NCBI GenBank assembly: GCA_030267565.1
Contig: BRXU01000011.1
Location: forward strand, 2,470,501-2,534,500
DNA length: 64,000 nucleotides
Reading direction: 5' to 3'
Origin: Pleodorina starrii
Taxonomy: Eukaryota > Chlorophyta > Chlorophyceae > Chlamydomonadales > Volvocaceae
Shown here: in pieces, positions 32,920 through 44,195 of the stretch
Layout: every line of letters starts with the position of its first letter
Position numbering within the stretch: the first letter of the stretch is position 1
Made by a program: the position numbers and the translations under genes
Notes under the pieces: model-generated
What the model saw: the letters and a program-made list of their open reading frames with translations, nothing else
Database searches by the model: none
Told to the model about the DNA's origin: nothing

Positions 32920-35900
32920 ATGCTTCTCAACGGAACTAAGACGAGGCTAAACTGCCGTAAATCAGAGGTACCAGGGCTTACGCCGACAGTGCCGCAACCA
33001 AACACGCGCCGCACGGCGTCGGCGAAGCAACATCAGGCCGCGCAACTCGCGCGCCGGGTGTCCGTCATCGTGGCAGCTGCTAGCCCAGTAATGGAGAACG
33101 AAATTACCTCCGTGACCTCCGTGAGGTAGGAAGTTTGCCCGAAAGAAAGGCCCTCGACGTCTCGTTGGGGTGTGCTCTACACCCCGCGCCGTCGGTCCAT
33201 GGGCCGTCACACCTCCAGACGCGCCTGCCACGCTTAAACGGCCTATTGCACTCACAGAATCGCAAACCGAACCCTTTTGCCGGCCGCATCGCCCTCTGTG
33301 CCCTCGCAGCGCCACGGGTCTACCGCGGACGGCCGTCGTGGGCGTGCTGGGCGGGGGCCAACTGGGTCGGATGATGGCGCTTGCGGCGGTGGGTAGTAAA
33401 GGAGATACCGCAGCGGCCGTGGGTGGGTCGCAGCGGCGGCAGCGCCCAGGGCGCCTGGTCCGGTCCGCCCGCCAGCCGCCCACGTGCCCCCGGAGGGAAG
33501 GAGGGAGGAGAGGGCGCCCGTGGGGAAGTGGGAACCACCCAACGGAGGGCGGTTCTTCAGCTGTGTCGACGGGAGCACGGTGGGGGGGCAGGGGAAGAGA
33601 GGAGGCGACCGCGGCGCGGCGCGGCCCCGGCCTCGCATGCCTGCCGCGTGTTTGCGGCCCTTACCCCCCCGCTGGGGTCAGCATGTCATGGGAAGCCGCG
33701 CCTTGCCAACCCACGGCGCCGCTTCCCCCGCAGGCCAACCTGGGGGTGCGGCTCAAGTGCCTGGACCCCGCACCGGATGCGCCCGCGGCGGTGGTGGCGG
33801 AGCACGTGCAGGGACACTTTCGGGACGCCGCCGCCATCGAGGATTTCGTCAAGAGTGAGCGGCTGGGCAACCCCTGGGCGGGATCTGGGCGGGATCTGGG
33901 CCTAATGGATCTGGGCGGGATCTGGGCGGGATCTGGGCCTAAAGGACCTGGGCGGGATCTGGGCCTAAAGGATCTGGGCCTAAAGGATCTGGGCCTAAAG
34001 GACCTGGGCGGGATCTGGGCGGGATCTGGGCCTAAAGGACCTGGGCGGGATCTGGGCGGGATCTGGGCCTTAAGGACCTGGGCGGGACCTGGGCGGGATC
34101 TGGGCCGCAGGGACTGCGGTTATTAGGCGTGACAGCGGCCCTCCGAGCGGACGTTGAGGAAGCCGTGGTGGCGGGGTCTGTGAGGAAGGCTCTGGGGCTG
34201 GGCGGGACTGAGGTCTGTTAAGGTGGGGGACTGCGGGCTCTGAGCGGGCTCTTGAGCGATCGGGGAGGGCGCTGGACGTGAGCCTAGCCAAGCCCGCCAC
34301 CCCCGCACCCACCCAGTCGCTCCAGCCCACCTGCCGCGGCCTCTTCCATTTGCTCCCGTCGGCAGCCCAGTCCAGTCCGGCCCAGTCTGTGTGGCCCCCG
34401 GCCGCAGCTGCCCACCCACCCAGCCGCCGGCGCCGCCCCCAAAATACACACCCACCCACCCACCACCTCACCTCAGGCCAGGGTGTGGATGTGCTGACCA
34501 TGGAGATCGAGCACATCAACACGGACGCGCTCATGCAGGCGGCGGCGGATGTCCAGGTACGGCATTCCTCGTGTACGGCAGACAGCACCATGTCGTACCC
34601 CCACGGCACCTTCTGCCTGAACCTGAACCTGAACCTGAAGCCACATCGTTCCTGCCCGGGGCTCAAACGCGCGGCTGTGAGGCCCAGTGCACATGCACAC
34701 TCACACATACCCCCCCCTCGCTAACGCCGTCTCCTTCTCCGCTGCGAAATTCTTTTTATACCCCTGCCCTCCCCCTCCCCCTCCCCCTCCCAGGTGGATA
34801 TCGAGCCCTCCCCCGCCACCATCCGGGTTATCCAGGACAAGTTCGCCCAGAAGCAGCACTTTGAGGCGCACGGAGTGCCGCTGCCGCAGTTCCGCAACAT
34901 CAAGTGCCGCGGATGCATGGAGGCAACCGGCAAGGCGTTTGGCTACCCCTTCATGCTCAAGGCGAAGCGGTGAGGGGAGGGGTTCTGGAGCAACGGTATG
35001 CGGGTGCGGGACTGCGGGTGCGGGTGCGGAGGGAGGAAGGGAGGGCGGGGTGTACTGGTGGGTACCTCATTTAAGAGGGGTTGTGAGGCTGGTGCCGTAA
35101 ACTGCGGGTTCCAGGGCACGCTCGTCCTGACCCCGTTCGTTCGTCCTGTGTACGACTGTACGACAACCAGGCTGGCGTACGACGGCCGGGGCAACTACGT
35201 GGTTCGCTCGGAGTCGGAGCTGGATGCCGCCGCCGCGGCGCTGGGCGGGTACGAGGCGGGGCTTTACGCGGAGCGGTTCGCGCCGTTCGTCAAGGAGCTG
35301 GCGGTCATGGTCGTACGAAGGTACGGCAGGCCGGCAGGCCGGTTCACGGCGGCGAGGAAAAGGGAAGGAGGGTGGTGGTGGTGTCGGGCGCCGTGCTGCG
35401 CGCGTTGCATGTGCGGCACCGTTCCGCATGGCAAAGCACGCGAGGCCTGGGACCTGGCTCGGGCGGGCCGGGGGTTTCGGAAACACACGACCACCGGCGG
35501 TCCGAAGGCGTGAGTGGGCATCGCGGGGCGACCGGTGAGGGGAAAGGGCGGCGAACCGAACCGATTGTGATCCAATTCGCGAACTCCGACTCCTACCCGG
35601 GCCTTCTTACCGTTCTTACCCTTCTTACCGTTCTTACCGTTCTTACCCTTCTCACCCTTCTCATACCCGCCGCTGCAGCCGCGATGGCAAGGTGGTGTCG
35701 TACCCGGTGGTCGAGACGATCCACAAGGACAACATCTGTCACGTGACAGAGGCGCCAGCTGACGTACCGCCTGCCGTACAGGCCCAGGCGCGGGAGGTTG
35801 CCGAGAAGGCCATCTCCTGCCTGGAGGGTGCGGGAATCTTCGGGTGGGTGGACTGCCTGGGTGGGGTGGGGCTGGGTGGGGTTGGGGTGGGCTGGTGGGT

Positions 35901-38339
35901 GGAGTGCTGGGTGGGTTTGGGCTGGTTGGGATGGGCTGGCTGGGGTGGTGGGTGGACCGCCTGCCTGGCTGGCTGCCTGGCTGGTTGGGCCCTGGCATTC
36001 ACCCACCATCACGCCCTTGCACCCATCTTATCCCCACCTCTCCTCTCCCCTTCCCCCACCCCCCAATACACGCACCCCCCCACCCCCAGTGTGGAGATGT
36101 TCCTGCTGGGTGACGGCTCTCTGCTGCTCAACGAGGTGGCCCCCCGGCCCCACAACAGCGGCCACTACACCCAGGACGGCTGCCTCACCTCACAGTTCGA
36201 GAACCACGTGCGGGCGGTGCTGGGCTGGCCGCTGGGCGACACGCGCCTCACGGCCGGCTGCGCCATCATGCTTAACCTGCTCGGGGAGGCTGACGGGGAG
36301 GAGGGGGTGCGGCGGGCGCATGAGGTCATGGGCAGGGCCTACGCAACGCCGGGCTGCAAGGTGCACTGGTACGGCAAGGAGGGCATGAAGGTACGACCGG
36401 GCGTGCGGGTGCGGGTGCGGGTGGGTGGGTGCGGGTGGGTGGGTGCGGGTGTGAGTGGGTAGGTGGGTAGGTGGGTGGCCCCGCCGAATCCGGAGTCCCT
36501 GTCCTGCTCTCCCCATTTTGGGCTGCTGTGCTGCCTGCTCTCCTTGCTACTTGCTACTTGCTACCCGCTACGTGTCAGACCGCCCGCCAGCTGGCCTCCT
36601 CCTCCTCCTCCTCCTCCTCCTCCTCGGACACGCAAATGCCCTCCCAACCTCCTCACTCTTCTGATACGTTATCGTTTACGGGCTCCGGCCTTCACGTGGA
36701 TAACCTCCCCCCCCACCCCCCCCCACACACCACCACGACCCCCACTTCCTTCCTTCCGTAGGTGGGTCGCAAGGTGGGCCACATCAACATCCTGGCCCCC
36801 AGCCGGGAGGAGGCGCGGGCCAAGCTGGGCTCACTGGACCCCTCCGGTCTGGCGGCCCTGCAGCGCTCCTCTGCAGCCCTGGCAGCAGCAGCCGCCGCCG
36901 CCGCGTCTGTGTCCGAGTCTTCCGGCGGGAAGCCGCTGGTGGGGATCATCATGGGCTCAGACTCGGACCTGGCGACCATGAAGGTGAGGGGCGGCGGCTG
37001 CGAAATAATATGGCCAATATAATATGGTAGTACGGCTATACGGCCATGGTTGTTGCACGGTTATACGGACAGTACGGATAGTACGTGTGTAGTACGGTTG
37101 ATGTTCAGTGATTTGGTCGCCAAGCCAGGGCCAAGCATCTGATTTTGAGCGTAGCGGGAGGACAGCATTGCAGTGGCGCCCTCGCGCCTTTTGCCATCAC
37201 GCCCCACGCCCTCTCGCCCCACCCCACCCCACCCCACCCACCCGCTAACACCCCCAAACACCCACACCCACACCCACACACACCCTCAGGCTGCTGCTGC
37301 TGTCCTCGAGGAGTTCGGTGTGCCCCTGGAGCTGACTGTGGTTTCGGCGCATCGCACTCCGGAGCGCATGTTCGAGTACGCCCGCAGCGCTCACAGCCGG
37401 GGTCTCAAGGCCATCATCGCCGGGGCGGGCGGCGCCGCGCACCTGCCGGGCATGGTGGCGGCCATGACACCTCTACCAGTCATCGGAGTGCCGGTCAAGT
37501 GAGTACCTCTCTGCGTGTGCGTGTGTCTCTTCCTCTCTCTCTTTCTCTCTGTCTCTCCTCTCTCTCTCTCTCAGCCGGTCCCCTTGTCATCCTGGCGGGC
37601 TGCACCCGCCCAGTACCAGCTCCGCATTGCAAACACACACACATTCACACACATACTTACAACCCCACACCTCCTCCCCACATCCGCTCCCCCTCCCCCT
37701 CCCCCGCTGCCCCCCTCCCACTCTGGCCCTCCTCCTCCTCCCCCCATAAGGCCCTCCGGTGCGCACCTGGACGGTCTTGATGCGCTTCTGTCCATCGTCC
37801 AGATGCCCAAGGGGGTGCCGGTGGCCACAGTGGCTATTGGCAATGCGGCCAATGCGGGGCTGCTGGCGGTGCGCATCCTCGCCTCGGCGGACCCCAACAT
37901 GCTGGACCGCATGCTGGCATACCAGGTGGGGGGAGAGGGAGGTGGGGGCGAGGGAGGGAGGTGGGGGAGGTGGGGGAGGGGAGGGAGGGAGGGAGGGGAG
38001 GGAGGTGGGGGAGGTGGGGGAGGTGGGGAAGGGACTCTGTGAACCTTTACTGTGGAGTGGAGCGTCACCGCTGATCCTCTGTCACGTCTGGGGACTACCC
38101 GGAAACGTTAACTCGTGTCCCAATCAGGTACATGGTCCACCGGTCCACAGCTAGGTGGCCCCCCACGACTTCGGCCCCTCGCCCGCCGACTGGGCTGCAA
38201 CTCCCGCCCCCGCCCCAGGCCTTGTCAATCGCCGTCCTGCCACCCCCGCCCCTCCACCCCTCAGGCGGGTATGACCGACACGGTTCTCGCCAAGGCTGCC
38301 AAGCTGGAGCAGGTCGGCTGGGCGGAGTACAAGGCGTAG
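32920..38339 (+). CDS. PurKE: Phosphoribosylaminoimidazole carboxylase, PurK-PurE fusion, probably plastidic
   Basis: Thirteen exons in phase: 32920-33125, 33310-33388, 33734-33854, 34477-34556, 34794-34969, 35171-35320, 35679-35843, 36090-36390, 36762-36983, 37290-37498, 37751-37925, 38265-38339 plus the joins they define (twelve listed, no further exon needed); 652 residues. Exon 1 is a Ser/Arg/Ala-rich presumed plastid leader ([13 protein letters not shown]) found by matching the phase-2 donor after TSV to the acceptor at 33309. The PurK ATP-grasp half starts [18 protein letters not shown] and carries [28 protein letters not shown] and [16 protein letters not shown]. The PurE half has [29 protein letters not shown] and [20 protein letters not shown], the class I pattern. 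Together they convert AIR through N5-CAIR to CAIR in purine synthesis. Correction to count: the model has twelve exons. Confidence 0.93.
33401..33416 (-). repeat. Interspersed CGCTGCGGTAT motif, copy C
   Basis: Complement of ggagataccgcagcgg, at the 5' end of the second PurK-PurE intron. Confidence 0.7.
33877..34110 (+). repeat. Compound minisatellite in PurK intron
   Basis: About 230 bases of alternating gggcgggatct (11 bases) and gggcctaaaggatct/acct (15 bases) units in irregular order, directly after the donor of the third intron. The mixed order suggests repeated unequal exchange between two unit types. Confidence 0.93.
36598..36624. repeat. (CTC)n trinucleotide run in PurK-PurE intron
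   Basis: cctcctcct repeated about nine times within the intron preceding the exon that bridges the PurK and PurE halves. Confidence 0.9.
37926..38036 (+). repeat. G-rich GGGAGG/GGTGGG tract in PurE intron
   Basis: About 110 bases almost free of pyrimidines, made of gggagg and ggtggggga units, at the 5' end of the last intron. Likely forms G-quadruplex in DNA or pre-mRNA. Confidence 0.85.
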
Positions 38340-39758
38340 GGGGGGGTGGGGTCGGGGGTGAGGGGGGTGGGGGTACACGCCGCGGGCTGTGCTGTGCGCT
38401 CCGCGATGGTGGGGGCAAGCGAGCGGGAAGCGGGTGCCGGGGATGGTTTGGGCGGGGGAGGGGTGCGGGGGTGCCGGGTTTGGAACGTCGAGGTGGACTT
38501 CCCCCTCAAATTCTCTTTATACCCCCTCACAGCGAGCGAGCGGAGGGGCCGGACATGGCAGACTGGCAGGTGGAAATGTTTGGGGGTGAAGGGCGCTACG
38601 CTAACAGGGGGCGGGCAGTCGCGTCACAGAAAGGAGGTGGATTTGGGGCCGTTGCGTCCTAGGGTAGGGTAGGGTAGGGCAGGGTAGGGCAGGAGGGTTG
38701 GGGAGATTCGGACCGGTGATTCAAGCGTTGAAGGTTTTGGCACCGCGTAGGGTGCCTTCACCGTGCGAGCTGGGCTGGGCAGTTCAGCTGGATATGAACC
38801 ATGCCTTGCGCGGGGTCGTTAATCGGTACGGCACCAGTAAGGAGAGCCGTACCATGTGACGCGCATTGCCTCCAGGAAACGAGCACGGCAGACGATTGCG
38901 TCGATAGGCGCGCGGGGTTGACGGCGCCGTGGGCCGGAAGGAGGACCGAATTCAGACTTGTGACGTGGATTCCGCGCTTTCTTTTGCGCCTTCTATGAAT
39001 GACCCAGCTTCGAGCTGTACTGGCACCTTTAAGCATGGCTGCAATCTGTGAGCTCTCGCGAGCAGGGTGGCTGTGCCCTGGAATGACTGACTGGACAGTT
39101 TGGCGTTTGTGGGACAGTACAACGTCCAAAGCTTGCTAAAGACTTCTGTGCTGTGTGCCATGTCGCAAAGATGCGGCATTGCCAGTCGTTGCCCGTTGTC
39201 CGAGGCCCTTTCCTCGTTCTTAAGCAAGTAAGCGAGCGTGGCTCAATCGTTGTTAAATGACTTCTATTGGCTTCCAGCCGCAGCTTGGTCTGGTGGTGGC
39301 CTGTGAACAGGGGCTCGCCAGGACTCCTGGGTACAGAACGGGGTTGGATGGCGGTAGGCGTGATGGGGGCCTTTTTAGGCAGTGCTCCGCTCCGGAACTG
39401 CCAGCGCCGAAACCCGCTTGGCTCTGGTTCTGGAAGGTCTTGGGTCTACAGACCGGGCTGAACAACTAGATACATATAAGTCGTGGACCTTCCGACATCA
39501 ATACCAAGTTATTAACAAGCAACCAAGGTCGCAGAACGTAGACATTAGATAATCTACTGTACTACCTGTTGCGCCGTTGGCAATTGCCACTTGACTTTTA
39601 TCTGGAGTTTGCACAATTTATATTTACATGCTTTCTTAGCTTCGCCAAAGCAAACCGCAAGATGGCGTCCGTCGCCAGATGCGGTATAGAGTTGCAAGCT
39701 TTGGCCTTCTGAAATGTAACCAACGTTGTGGCGGACCGATATCAAGTTGGATTACCAA
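38340..39758. other. Intergenic region
   Basis: Contains a (TAGGG)n-like tract at 38661-38692 shortly after the PurK-PurE gene. A TATA-like acatataag near 39472 precedes the next gene by about 280 bases. No coding signal recognised. Confidence 0.4.
38661..38692 (+). repeat. TAGGG/CAGGG pentamer tract
   Basis: About seven pentamers (tagggtagggtagggtaggg then cagggtagggcagg). It resembles but does not equal the eight-base telomere unit; it is a good G-quadruplex candidate in the 3' flank of PurK-PurE. Confidence 0.85.
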
Positions 39759-42073
39759 ATGACTGCGACAAACGGTCCCAGGGGCCTCATCGCACGCCTT
39801 CCATGGCTGGCCCTTCTCCTCTTACACGCGGCTGGCCAGGATCAGCTGTACTTTGACGAATATTCCGTGCCTTGGAACGATACCGGAGGAGACCACTATG
39901 GGGGCGCCGCGTTCGTTGTATCCAACGGCCCGCGCCGCAGCGGCCCCCACCACGCCTTTGGGCACTACGAGGGACGGAAGCCACGGGCCTGGACTGTCAA
40001 AATGCCGGACGGCGACGACGTGGACCCCGCCACCGCGCCCCCGCCCGCGGCGCCAGCGGCCCGGAAGAGCGTGCTGAACCGGCGCTTCCCAACCGCCCCA
40101 GGCGCCGGGCGCGGCGGCCGCGCACCTGTGGTGGCGGAGGAGGACGGCCAGTCCTGCCCCGGGGGCGTGTGCCCCAATCCCGACCTGTACGACGACGGCG
40201 ACGCGGCCATCATCGGCGAGGAGCCGTACGACCTTGTCTACGATCCGACGTGTGAGTTTGACCAACCGGGCAGGCGCTTCCCGCTCCTCTCCCGCTCCGC
40301 TGCAGCGGCGCGCGCCCGCCAGGCTCTGCACACACACGAAAGGGCCAAACGCAACGCTGGGGACAGCGAGGGGCAGAGCCAAGGGGCAGCGGCCTCGGCA
40401 GAAGAGCCATCGCGGCGCGCCCGGGTGTGGGGAAATCCCTCGACCCCCGCTTCGCCGCCTCGTGGCCGCGCCCGCACCGCTTCGCCGCTGCTACGCACCT
40501 GCCTCTCCCCCCAACCCACCCCCCAACGCGCTCCCTCCCGCCGCCCTCCGCACCCTCACACACACACACCCTCCCACCCACCTAGCCCCCCAATCCTCCC
40601 AGCACCCACCCACAACCCTTGCCGTACCCCTTCCGCACTCCTCTGTCGTACTCCTGCAGACCCGTACGACAACTGCCACTACATGGGTGGCTTCCACGAC
40701 TTCCGCCTCAACGGCACAGAGACCTGCCACCTGCGGGTGCGCGGCGCCGACGGCCACGCGGACCGTCTGGCGGGCGGCCTGGACGGTGTGTTTCTGCTGG
40801 TGGGCTGCTTCGAGGGCAAGCCGCTGTACATCCGCTCCAGAGCCAGCGGACCGCCCGGGGAGGAACGCGTGCTGTACTTCAATCCGTACTTTGGGGTGAG
40901 TTCAAGCCAGCCCGTGCTTTGGGGGTGAGTTTGGGGGTATGTAGTGAAAAAAAGTGTCTTGTTGGGAAGGGCTGCGCTGAAGAAGCGTGGGTGTGTTTGG
41001 TGTTTATGAGGGGCTGGGCCGGTGGGGCGGGCTCCGGGGCCCGGGAGCCCGCTCGCCTGGGGGGGCGAAAAGGACGCGAGGGAGTTCGGATTGCGAGCAC
41101 CCGCGCCTCTCTCTCCACAGCCCCTAGTGGCGGCGCAAACCAGCCCAACCCAACCCGGCGGCGCGCCCTTGCATCTCATCCCGTCCCCCCTCGTGCTCCG
41201 CTCCGCTCCGTGCTCCTCTGCGCCCCCCTCCCCTCCCCGCCTCCATCACGTCCCGTCCTGCAGTCCTGGGAGTTCTCCGTGGGTCTGGAGCCCAGTGCCG
41301 ACCAGCTGGTGCTCGCGGGTGACGAGGGCCACACCTCCCCCCTGGACGTGCCCCGCTGGCACCTGGCCGCCGCCTTCAGCTCACACATGGCGCCACTGCT
41401 GCCCGCAGAGGACGAGGAGCTCTACTACGTGGCCACTGGAGTGTCGGTCATGTGCGAGGAGGAGACGGAAGACCAGGCGCTGGTGGTGCCGTCGGCGGCG
41501 GCGGCGGCTGCGGCTGCGCGGTCAGGCGAGGGTGGGAAGGGCGCCGGCGCGGGTGCTGCGAGGGGCAGGGAGGGGGGGCCACGTGGGGAGGGCGGGAGGG
41601 CGGGGAAGGCAGGCGGCGGTGGCGGTGGTGGGCAGAGGGCGGCGGGGAGAGGCACGGAGGGCGGCAGGGGCGGGCGGCTGGGTGAAGGAGCGCGGCGGAC
41701 GGGTGGCGAGGAGGGGGAGGGGGAGGGGGAGGGGGAGGAGATGGTTGGGCCTGAGGGGCAGGAGGGGGATGGACAGGAAGAGGAGGAGGAGGTGGTGGGG
41801 AGGAGGTGGATGCCGGGGGCGGAGGACGGGGAGGCGGATGGCGAGCCGCGTCCGCCGTCGTCGCCACGGCAGTCGCCTGGTGCGGGGGCCGACGGCGGGG
41901 GCCGGGAGGCGCTTGAGCAGGAGGCGCGGGAGCTGCGCGCGTACTGGCAGCGACACGAGGAGGAGTTTTACGAGTCGCAGTACCCGTACGGCGAGTACCC
42001 GCCGGAGGGGTTGTACGAGGAAGGGTACGGCGGGCCAGGGTACGACGACGAGTACGGGTACCCCATGTACTAG
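39759..42073 (+). CDS. Secreted protein with Tyr/Glu-rich tail, unrecognised
   Basis: Three exons, 39759-40251, 40660-40895 and 41264-42073, phases matching, 512 residues. The start ATG is followed by a signal peptide (LIARLPWLALLLLHAAGQ). A conserved-looking globular core spans exons 2-3: YDNCHYMGGFHDFRLNGTE, FLLVGCFEGKPLYIRSRA, ERVLYFNPYFGSWEFSVG and ELYYVATGVSVMCEEE. The pattern of a glycine-cysteine strand, GKPLY, then WEF resembles a small beta module seen in many secreted eukaryotic proteins (N-G-x-P-x-Y then W), but I cannot name it. The second half of exon 3 is a long Gly/Glu low-complexity region, and the C terminus is striking: FYESQYPYGEYPPEGLYEEG and onwards to GYPMY, nearly every third residue tyrosine. 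Tyr-rich tails in extracellular algal proteins can be oxidatively cross-linked in cell wall or matrix; that is inference. Confidence 0.72.
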
Positions 42074-44195
42074 CCGCCCGTATGTTGCTGCGGTTTTCGG
42101 GGGCAACGCGGAGGCGGAGGCGCGGCCCGAGGTGGGGCATCGGAGCGAGCTCGTTGCAAGCGCAGGTGTGTCTCGGTCTGATGCAGATGCGGCTGCGATA
42201 CGTTGTTGGATCAGGATCCGGCAGGGGATGGCAACATGGGCATGTCGCAGTGGGGAGAGCGTTCGTCTGCGTTTCGGGGCGGGACGTGTACAGCTGCATA
42301 TCAACATGTGTGTGGGGGGTGGGGCCGGAAGGGTTGCAGAGGCACCGCAGGCGGCACCGGTCTGCTGAGGTGGCAGCTGAGGTACGAGGAGGGCCCCCGG
42401 CGCGCGTCTGCTGTGTGCGCCGGTGCGCTGGGATGGAGGGAGCCCCGGCGGAGCGCGTAGGTGGCCCGTCACTCGGGGTCGGTGACCCGTGGGTCGGTCC
42501 CGGCGGCCGGCCGGTGCACCCTCCTGCGCCGGCCGATGGCGGACGGCGAAGGGCTCTGGCAAGGCATCGGAGCCCGGAAGCAACTCGGGAGCGTGGGGGA
42601 CAATGTTGCCGTACGGTGCGGTGTGGTGTGATTGATGGATTGATGGTGTTGGGGCTGTCCCTCGTAGGCGGTGAGCAAGAGGTTTGAGTGGCTGTAGAGG
42701 TTGGAGGGGCAACATAGAGACGGGGGCTGACACACGGAGCGACGGGGGGCAGGTTGAGAGCGGCGCGAGCCGCGTGATGTGGGTCGAGCGAGCCAGCAGC
42801 AGCCAGCGGGCCAGCGGGGATTTGCGGGCATCGATGCAGGAGGAACGCGGATGCCATGATGACGGACTCTATGCGACGACGTCGGGTCTCGTTGCCGGGG
42901 CAGCTGCTGGACAGGAGAGGCACGGGGGGCCGGGGAGCGGGTGGTGGATCTCAGGTGCCATTGTCGCACTGGATTGACCGGATAACCGCTCCTGCCAGCG
43001 GAATGTGAAGGGCGGCGCCAGGAGGGAGCGGGATCTGGAGGGGCGAAGCAGGCAGCCCGCCGTTGTCGCGCATCATTTCAGCTGGGTGGTCGCCGCACAA
43101 CTGTCGAGGAGCTGTCGAGGAGCGTTCGCTTGCCTTGCTAGACCCGTCTGTGCTGCTCGGGTTTCTGACTTCCTGGCTCACAGGTTTGCATTGCTTGGGG
43201 CGGAGCGGGGCTAAAGGAAAAAATAGGCACGCCCCGCATGAGTAAGACGAAACCGCCAACCAGGGGGCGTTCCATACACTTTTTCCCGCCCTGTTGCTCA
43301 GCGATTGGACATATGACGCAGACTCACGGGCTGTTGAGAAGGCTTTGGCACCTGAACATTAGGCTGCGCGAATCTATATTCCGCTGGAGTTCCCACTTAA
43401 CGGTAACCGTACGGCTGTGCCGTACAACGGAGCGTACCTGACCCAACCCTAGCTGCTAACGCTTCTATAGCTCTCCTCTGCCGTGTTAGTGTCTTTGGAA
43501 ATCCGCAGCACCATTTATGCAGCGATTTTAGAGTAGTCCGAAATTTGCTATTCACCACCTTATGGGCGAAATGGCGAAGAGAGACAGCTGCTTCTACGGT
43601 TATAAACTTATCTAATTTCTGACAAGAGCAGAGCGCATGTGTTAGGTCAGAAGGCCGTAACTTGCACCAGGGCGGTTCCCCAGGTTCGACTGAGCAAGGT
43701 CTAATCGACACAATGCAGGTCCAGAACCGCCGCGAACGCAGTTCAGGTACGCCTAATATCGGATTCATGGCTCTAGAGGGATAAGAAAGGCCTCTGGCCC
43801 AAAGGCTATCCAAATGCGCAAAATTTAGCACCAAGACTCCAACCTCCGTGTGTAACCCTTTACATCACAGACGCCACCATGCTCGCTTAATTTAACAATC
43901 AATAAGGCATTGCACCTTGCCCGCTTGCGTTCAAGCATGTATCAATTGAAAGCGCATCGCATCGCACCCTAAGTAGGCTCACCGCACTTCACGCAGCACG
44001 CCCCGCGCCCGCGCCCCGCTCAGCGCTGAGAGTCGGCGCGCTGACAATATATTTGCATGGTTTTCCTGTCCGCATCCTAAATCTACCGCTCAAAAAACGA
44101 ACATGTCTGACACCTTTCATTTTTACCTCCTCCACGCTTCCCTCATCGCCTTTTGACCCCCTCATCCAGGCGACTACGGCTCAGCCGGCGAAGGC
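42074..44195. other. Intergenic region
   Basis: No gene recognised in 2.1 kb. A TATATTTG string at 44046-44053, about 150 bases before the next start codon, is a possible core promoter element. The right third is more AT-rich than average. Confidence 0.4.

Noticed and set aside
33170..33388. PurK N terminus starting at 33170
   Set aside because: That codon is GTG, no in-frame ATG exists before the stop at 33122. An upstream exon with an ATG and a matching phase-2 donor gives a better model.
41448..42923. 491-codon minus-strand open frame
   Set aside because: Antisense to the Gly/Glu-rich exon of the secreted protein; only Pro-rich low complexity.
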